Made by a program: the position numbers and the translations under genes. A stretch of DNA of 64,000 bases from Peromyscus leucopus (lineage: Eukaryota > Chordata > Mammalia > Rodentia > Cricetidae): positions 40,450,456-40,514,455 of the forward strand of contig NC_051070.1 in assembly GCF_004664715.2 (NCBI RefSeq), read 5' to 3'. The notes below the pieces were generated by a model. That model saw nothing but the letters and a program-made list of their open reading frames with translations. It searched no databases and was not told the DNA's origin. Numbering within the stretch: the stretch's first letter is position 1; each line of letters begins with the position of its first letter. Below, in pieces: positions 57,616 to 64,000 of the stretch.

Positions 57616-58645
57616 TATACAACAACTAAAGAGGATACACAAATTAAAAATCATCCTCAGAAGATAGAAATCATTACCTTTAATGATTTGGGCATTTTTA
57701 GTTTTAATTGAGCTTTATTTTTAAACTATCCTATTATACATTTTAAAGTTAGGAGGAAGAACAGCTAAAACATAGGACCTTCCATAATATTGAAATGAAA
57801 GGGAGAGACATTATTTTCATAAGCAAAGAACAATAATCCACTTGCCGCCCACCACACCAGCCAAAGGGAAATCATTCTTTGGATCCTTTTTCTTTCATTA
57901 GCATTTTATGAATGCAGGGCAGGGGAGTAGCAGAGTGCTGGGTAATCTAAGCACAAACAAGGTTACTGCAACCTCCTAGATTTCAAAGGGACTGCCTATA
58001 GGCAGCCCTCTCTTCAGATAAGGGAAATGCAAGATGCAAAGAAAGATATTTTCCATTATAAAGGCTTTTTAACAAAAAGTACAAAGAAAAAAGAAGTGTC
58101 TATTAGGCTTTAGATGTAGAAATGTTGCTGGCACAAAAGAAAAAGGTGGGGGAGGAAAGCAGCATTCACAACATCAGAGCTGAATGAGAAGTTCTGAATA
58201 TGTTAGGAAGATGGTAACTTTTTTATTTATAGCTATTTAATATGTACATATATGATGAAACTTGAAACCTCTCATGACATAGAACTAACCACATTTATAT
58301 TGTTTGTTGTTTTATAAGTTTTGTTTCATTCAAGGGAAATAGTTATTGTGCTTTATAAAATTAAGATGAATATTAAATGATTTAAGAAGTGGAATGAGAA
58401 GTCTTGAAAGCACATTCAATTGGCATCCCTTGTTTTTGACTTCCAGTTTTGATAACTTTCATACTGCAAGGCCCATTTTATGAGCAAAGTAAGGCACTAA
58501 GTGTTTAACTCCCCTGTAAAAATTATAGAAACAAATGTGCCTTAAATTTTAAATTCCAACAGTGACTTCTGAAATAGATTGGATTCTGGTTCCTATTACA
58601 ACAAATTTACTGATGTAGTTTGTTCATTTTTATTTTATTTTTACA
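57616..58645. other. Unrecognised non-repeat stretch
   Basis: 57820-58030 is less AT-rich and lacks repeat wording (ccgcccaccacaccagcc; gggactgcctataggcag). Could be conserved non-coding sequence, but there is no direct evidence. Confidence 0.4.

Positions 58646-58648
<3 letters not shown>

Positions 58649-58692
<44 letters not shown>
58649..58692. repeat. (TG)n microsatellite
   Basis: About 43 bp of TG repeats directly upstream of an LTR. Confidence 0.95.
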
Positions 58693-58695
<3 letters not shown>

Positions 58696-58702
58696 GTGTA
58701 TG

Positions 58703-59104
58703 TGTGTGGAAGCAAAACAGCTTGACCACACAACAGCCATGACCATCTTAGAGGTCCAAAAAAACAGCTTCTGTAACAGGCTTACTGGCAGGTAACATCC
58801 AGATCCAGAAAAAGCCATGAGCTGGCCCCACCCATGCATCTAATGGGAAATACTTGACATTCCAAACATTCCTTACACCCCTAGACAAATGTCAGCCAAT
58901 CAGGGTCCTGAACCCTGGGAATCCCCTCATCTGCTATGATTAAAAACCCTACCCTGCCTGGGGTCAGGGCTTTCTGCTCTCACCACTGGTACATCAGACA
59001 GAGAGTCCAAGCTCTGAGCTTGAAAATAAAGGCTCTTTATTTTTACATAAGGGATTCAGTCTCTGTGGTGGTCTTTTGGGGGTCCCCTCAATCTGGGCAT
59101 AACA
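58703..59104 (+). mobile_element. Solo LTR, class-I-like (copy 2)
   Basis: About 80-85% like 53505-53914 by eye. Starts at the end of the TG tract (tgtgtggaagcaaaacag), with ccaatcagggtcctgaac, gaaaataaaggctc and the end tctgggcataaca. No internal retroviral sequence between the two copies. Confidence 0.82.
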
Positions 59105-59515
59105 TATGCCATGAGTGTATGAGTGTCTAGAGAACCCAAAGTAGAGAATAATGGAACATATTGTCTGTAAAAGTATAAAAATTAAAGCAAACAAATTAAA
59201 AAAAAATACAGACACGCTTATTAGAACATCTAGTTGATCTGTCAAATAGTAAAACAAATCAAGTGGACTGCTTTTTATTTTAGGCAACTTTTAAAACTTC
59301 TGAGAAGAAAGAGTTATGAAGACAGAAGTAAAGAAGTACACTAAGTTCAAAGCATACCAAAGAGAGGAATGAAGAGTGCTGAAATAATACTGTAGCTCTC
59401 ATCTTAAGGAGAATAAAGGTTAGTGTACTCTAGAGCCAGTTTACGTGACCATGGCCCAGGAATACAAATTTAGGTTAAATGAGAGCCAAAGTTACATTTT
59501 TAGTTTTAATTACTA
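59105..59515. other. AT-rich stretch, nothing recognised
   Basis: No repeat or coding signal seen. Confidence 0.45.
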
Positions 59516-59517
59516 TG

Positions 59518-60400
59518 CCTAAGAGATCCATGAAACAGACATGCCTCTGATCTGCAAGCCTCTTGCTCAAGGACAGATCATTCCTGAAATGCTGGAGGCT
59601 GTTGTTTATGGGAGATAAGCCATTTATTTTCACTCTCCTAAACAAGTTTGTTTGACCCATATGCACCAGATGTGCTTGATCAGTGTGAAAGGGAGGGTCA
59701 CAGGCAGGAAATATGTCAGGATCTACGATTGCCCCTAGTTGGATGTACGCAGGAGGTACATCATGATGTATGCTTGTTTCTGATTGGACCTGATGGGAAA
59801 TACAATGAATTATGGGGTTTCCTTCTTTGGTTGCTGCAAACTGACTCAAAGCCATTTCCTGAGAACCCAGATATGGAATGTGCTAGAGTTCATCCAACAT
59901 GTAGACAGTTTAAGGCAAGTTTATATTTATACAGATAAAAGAGTGTCATAAACAAAGACAATTTTAAATTACAAATTAATTTTGGGGATGGGGCACATCA
60001 TAGAGACCATTACAGCAAGATGGGGGAAGCTTGTTCCATAGGACCAAGGTGCTACATGATGAAGTTCTTTGCCCTTGGGTTGGTGGAAGCTACTGGTCTG
60101 CTAATCAGTTCCAAAAAAGTTTTACCTATCTGATAATATCACAAGATATTTAGACACAGCAGTTTCAAAGAACTGCTGTTTTGAAGGGTTAGTATTTGGT
60201 AAGATAAGCTGAATAGACTTTAGACATGCATTATTGCAATCTCTCTTCAGGACTGCAGTTCCAATCAGCTAATCAGTCTCTGCAGAGACAGCTTGCTTCC
60301 AGACATTCTCCTTCACAAAAGCCAAGGACTGAAGGACCGGGTGTTATGGAAAGCCCCTTCCTTTTCAGAGGTGTAGTGAAAGTTAGCTCATCCTTGTAAA
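59518..60400. other. Possible ERV/LTR-derived segment
   Basis: LTR-like phrases (gtttctgattggacctgatggg at 59777; cactctcctaaacaagtttg) but no TG...CA borders or polymerase motifs. Overlapping frames of 126 codons on minus (59475-59855) and 96 on plus (59648-59938) have no known motif. Confidence 0.3.
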
Positions 60401-61838
60401 ATTATTTATTAGGTAAACAAATGTAACAATAAAACAAAACTGTATGTCCCAGAATACTGACAGAAGGATGATGAATAGAATCTTCCATCCTCCTTTTACT
60501 TTAGAAGTGTATCCTTGATGGCCTTAGCTGTGTGCACCTTTTCCTAGCAGTCTCCTTAACAATTTTCACATATAAAGCGAGTGGGTTTTACTGAACATAT
60601 TCAGTTTGAGATTATTTTTGTTTGCTGTTTTCTTCCTGTCTCTTCCACAACCCTCTGCAATTCTAAATAACCACTCTTTCAATATGCATTTAAGCTTGTA
60701 CAGATACAAATGCATGGTTGCGCTGCATTGAAGCACCTGTTCTGCATGATGGCAAATAGTTTGTGATAGGTACATGACCTGCATCTGCTGCTTGCATCTT
60801 TATATAGCTTGTGCATTAAAGTGATTACTAATGAATTTGCATTATTTCTCCAGTATCTTTCCCTGTTTAAAACCAAATGCTTTAAGAGGCTGGGTTGTCA
60901 CTGCAATGAAAATGATATGATAACTTGTGTATGCCGTGTCAAAACAGGTTCAAACTGACTTCTGTATTAGTGAAACTCATTACTAATAAAGTTGACATTT
61001 TTCAAACTTCCAGATGATCCAGAAAGCATACCAATTATAAGAAACAGTGAGTATTATATTTAAAAATAAGCTTTATGGAATGTTTTGACCTATAGGTACC
61101 TGCTGGAAACATCAATTTACCCCCAAAATAACTATAGGAAGAAACTTAGTAAATGAAATATTTTTGGGAAAAGAGTTTTAATAAAATTTATATTAAGATG
61201 AAAATGAATAGTATTATCAGCTTTGCTCTGAAGAGTGAATATAATTCTCTGGAAATGACTTGGATTACAAAATAATTTGCAATTCAAGGCTCCTAAGGAC
61301 TGTAAAGATGCAGTTTTTCTGAGTAATAGATAAAATTCCAATCCATATACAAGACTGTGGAGAGGAAAGAGGAGGAGAGGAAAGGGTGTATGCATCATAG
61401 ATATTGTGCCACTGTAATTTAGAAAATAGGATAGAAACTCATGAGGGAGACCGGCTAGGAGTAGTAACTACCCAGGAGGCCTGGGCAATCAGTTTGATCA
61501 GTACAAACTTGCTCTGGGAAGGGAGAACACAAGTCAATTTAGAGGCACTTACAGCAGCATCAGTGGGATATGCTAGGATGATGAACTTGTCTTTTTTGGT
61601 GGAGGTGCAAAGCTCACAGAAGGAAGGTTAATGAGTGAAATGCTTCTAGCTCATGCTGTGAATGCATTGGAATCACTGGCTTAGGAATGTTACAACCCTT
61701 TTCACATCGCAGAATGGCACTCAGGGAAGGTATAGGGACACAGATATGTGTTCATTGAGATTGCTACCTGAAAAAGAATCTCCAGACACAGGAACGTATG
61801 TAGTTTAAACAGTTGTTTTATGGGTTTGTATGATATAA
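60401..61838. other. Unrecognised stretch, partly balanced composition
   Basis: 60660-60860 lacks repeat wording and holds a POU/homeobox-like cluster (see next entry). The rest is AT-rich. Confidence 0.4.
60829..60844 (+). promoter_or_regulatory. Octamer-like motif between TAAT and ATTA
   Basis: taatgaatttgcatta contains the octamer atttgcat (60835-60842) bracketed by homeobox cores. Motif only; such sites occur by chance in AT-rich DNA. Confidence 0.2.
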
Positions 61839-61839
<1 letters not shown>

Positions 61840-61885
<46 letters not shown>

Positions 61886-61925
61886 ACCACCAACCACCAC
61901 CACCACCACCACCACCACCACCATC
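61840..61925. repeat. (CA)n-(CAC)n compound microsatellite
   Basis: About 40 bp of CA repeats turning into about 40 bp of CAC repeats, ending caccatcacccc. Confidence 0.95.
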
Positions 61926-62228
61926 ACCCCTCCTAAGTCATCTCTGAAGAGACATATTTTATAATTACAATAAAGTGGACCAGACAGGAAGTGAGAACAG
62001 GAGCTCAGGGTAGCAGTTATTAAGGAAATTTAAGTTTCATGGAGACAATCTCCATGTTATCTTTGACTTGAATAAAAAAAGTGTTTCTTTTCTATATATT
62101 TAGACCGTTTTCAGAGTAAATTTGATAAGAGAAAATTTATGATATATTTCCTAACTCCTCATCATTTTAATGGAGATAAAACAAGGTTACACTAGTTTTC
62201 TTATTTTTATCAAAAAATAATCAAACAA

Positions 62229-62418
62229 GCCGGGCGGCGGCGGCGGCGCACGCCTTTAATCCCAGCACTCGGGAGGCAGGGGCAGGTGGATCTCTGTGAG
62301 TTCGAGGCCAGCCTGGGCTACCAAGTGAGTCCCAGGAAAGGCGCAAAGCTACACAGAGAAACCCTGTCTCGAAAAACAGAAACAAAAAAACAAAAAACAA
62401 AACAACAACAACAAAAAA
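62229..62418 (+). mobile_element. B1 SINE with CGG-expanded head
   Basis: Forward, near-consensus B1, but the usual gggcggtggtggcgcac head reads gggcggcggcggcggcgcac (62232-62249). The tail is AAAC/AAC-rich. aatcaaacaa before and aatcaaaacaaa after are a likely TSD. Confidence 0.93.
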
Positions 62419-62544
62419 AAATCAAAACAAACCAATTATATAAGAATATGTGGATTCTGAAGTATCTTTGGAAAGAGGAAAACATCAATTTAATTCATGC
62501 TTTAAAAGTTTAAAAAAAATGTGATAATTTGGAATATGTTGTTA

Positions 62545-62675
62545 ATGGATTCAATTTTCTGACAAGATCTCCCTATTAAGCTCACGTTGGTCTGGATCAC
62601 ATGTCTATCGTCTAGCCTAGCCTTAAAACTTGTGCTCTTCCAGCCTCAACCTTCCAAATGCTGGGCTGGGAGATT
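62545..62675 (-). mobile_element. Old B1-related fragment, inverted
   Basis: gacaagatctccctattaagctcacgttggtctgg, cagcctcaaccttccaaatgctgggctggg is the reversed B1 order, strongly decayed. Confidence 0.55.
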
Positions 62676-63226
62676 CCAACCAGCAGTGATTTCAGTTCTG
62701 ATCAGTAACACAGACCTTTGCTGGCTTATTTGATGTGCAGTCAAATGGTGCATTCATCACAGTTCTGGCATGCAGCAGGGTCAGGAGAACCCTGTATTCA
62801 TGCTGCTGTCATGGCCATTTCTTTCTGCCTTCTCCTATTTATGGTGCTTCTTAATCATGTACTGTATAATCATTCTCTGGGGCACTTTCCTGAGGCATAA
62901 ATACCATACAGAACCCTCTCCATTCTTGTACATCCCAGGTGTTGAATGGATATGTATGGTAATAATACATATTAGTAATTATTTTAGTAATAACATTCAT
63001 TTATATAAAAAATTAGCATATTGAGACCTTTTACAGTTTCATTCTATAAATGTATTATGGAATGTGAATAAGCTTCTTTAAGGTATGTGATACCATATCA
63101 GACAACTAGCGAAATGTTTTTTAGAAAATATTTCTTGTGTTTTTTGAGATTATAAAATCTCCCATCTGAAAGCTTCCACATATACCTCCTTCCTCTTTTT
63201 AAACTTCATGGCCCATTTTTTTCTTA

Positions 63227-63228
<2 letters not shown>
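62676..63228. other. Unrecognised stretch
   Basis: No repeat recognised. Frames up to 84 codons (62770-63024) are without motif. Confidence 0.4.
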
Positions 63229-63286
<58 letters not shown>

Positions 63287-63293
63287 TGTGTGT
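63229..63293. repeat. (TC)n-(TG)n compound microsatellite
   Basis: About 40 bp of TC repeats passing into about 25 bp of TG repeats. Confidence 0.95.
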
Positions 63294-63563
63294 AAACATA
63301 CACAAATATTCGCATACATGTACATATTCTTAAAAACATAAGTATAATCTTCTCAGTCTGTACAATGTTACTCCTATGTTTTCAGGACTGACCACATGGT
63401 ATTGGATAACAAATTGGTGTGTTCTCCCCAGAAAGACTGTTTCTTCACTCTTACCAATTCTTATTTTTTGGTAGTTCTTTAAGTAGCTTGGGCTCCTGGG
63501 GTTTCCCCTGCTCAATTGTCAATATCTATTATTGTTGTCTTTGTTCAGCTCAAGTTTGGACAG

Positions 63564-64000
63564 TGTGGTGGTATTGTGTTCACCAAAATATTGTGTACTC
63601 TAATAAATTTATCTGGGGTCAGAGAACAGACAGCCACTAGATACAAAGGCTAGAAAATGGTGGCACTCACACCTTTAATCCTAGCATTCCAGAGATAGAA
63701 ATCCCTCTGGATCTCTGTGAGTTCAAGGCCACATTGGAAATAGCCAAGCATGGTGACATGCCTTTAATGCCAGAAAGCCAGCCTTTAATCCCAGGGAGTG
63801 GTGATGGAAAACAGAAAGATATATAAGGCGTGAGGACGAGAAACTAGAAGATTTTGGCCTGGTTAAGCATTTTGGCTGGTTAAGCATGTGGCTGGTTAAG
63901 CTTCAGGCTTTCGAGCAGCAATTCAGCTGAAAGCCATTGGGATGAGGACTCAGAAGCCTCCAGTCTGAGGAGACAAGACCAGCTGAGGATCCGGTGAGGT
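63564..64000 (+). mobile_element. Composite LTR-like repeat with B1-like core (copy 4, cut by window end)
   Basis: Starts TGTGGTGGTATTG. Has ttatctggggtcagagaac, a first B1-like core (ggtggcactcacacctttaatc) and a second (ggtgacatgcctttaatgcc), a TATA-like atatataaggcgtgagg at 63819-63835, three tandem ggctggttaagc units (63858-63902), and gcagcaattcagctgaaag. The 3' end lies beyond the window. Confidence 0.75.

Noticed and set aside
1..64000. CRISPR arrays, operons, phage or plasmid features
   Set aside because: All tandem repeats are microsatellites or retroelement monomers; SINE, L1 and ERV content shows a mammalian nuclear genome.
1..64000. Functional tRNA, snRNA or rRNA genes
   Set aside because: Only tRNA-derived or 7SL-derived SINE heads are present; no intact cloverleaf or snRNA sequence was recognised by eye.

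Overview
This is a mammalian, rodent-type nuclear window, and almost everything recognisable in it is transposable-element sequence. No intact host gene, rRNA, tRNA, CRISPR array or prokaryote-like operon is visible. The B1 SINEs carry a right half reading 'aagtgagt(c/t)ccaggaaaggcgcaaagctacacagag', different from the mouse B1 as I remember it, which suggests a cricetid (hamster, vole or deer mouse group). That placement is from memory and untested. All long reading frames are broken LINE-1 or endogenous retrovirus (ERV) sequence; the other open frames are short and fall in repeats, UTRs or AT-rich DNA.

Layout. 1-1957: an inverted young B1, an old inverted L1 3'UTR piece and AT-rich DNA. 1972-8487: a full-length but dead LINE-1 (5'UTR with ~37-bp monomers, broken ORF1 and ORF2, G-rich 3'UTR) with a perfect 14-bp target-site duplication (TSD). 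10681-11303: an LTR with two 97-bp tandem repeats, followed by a CT-rich degenerate array. 15.9-18.2 kb: an ancient L1 broken by an unknown segment. 20.4-24.3 kb: a cluster of L1 fragments, including one L1 nested in another and one 5'-inverted (twin-primed) L1. 25.9-30.5 kb: a decayed class II ERV (gag zinc knuckle to integrase, plus 3' LTR) carrying B2 and B1 insertions; the B1 has a 67-A tail.

35863-40036 is the most structured region: a ~4.2-kb proviral skeleton with two related LTRs, near-identical 6-bp TSDs, and PBS-like and PPT-like sites, but no recognisable gag or pol. A second LTR inserted into it, a third LTR inserted into that one, and a short polyadenylated mRNA tail also inserted into the second LTR with a 13-bp TSD. 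42.7-46.9 kb: an ancient inverted L1 split by LTR-like DNA, a processed pseudogene of an unidentified mRNA and a young B1. 47.6-64 kb: composite LTR-like repeats containing B1-like sequence, a 5'-truncated L1, solo LTRs (one with a perfect 6-bp TSD), two related class-I-like LTRs, microsatellites and long AT-rich stretches in which I recognise nothing.

The window reads as an intergenic or large-intron landscape shaped by repeated retrotransposition. I did not find a convincing new biological system. The best leads are the nested provirus, the two retrocopied mRNA tails and the inverted pol fragment at the edge of the ERV. Family names are from memory of rodent repeats and should be confirmed with a repeat-library search.
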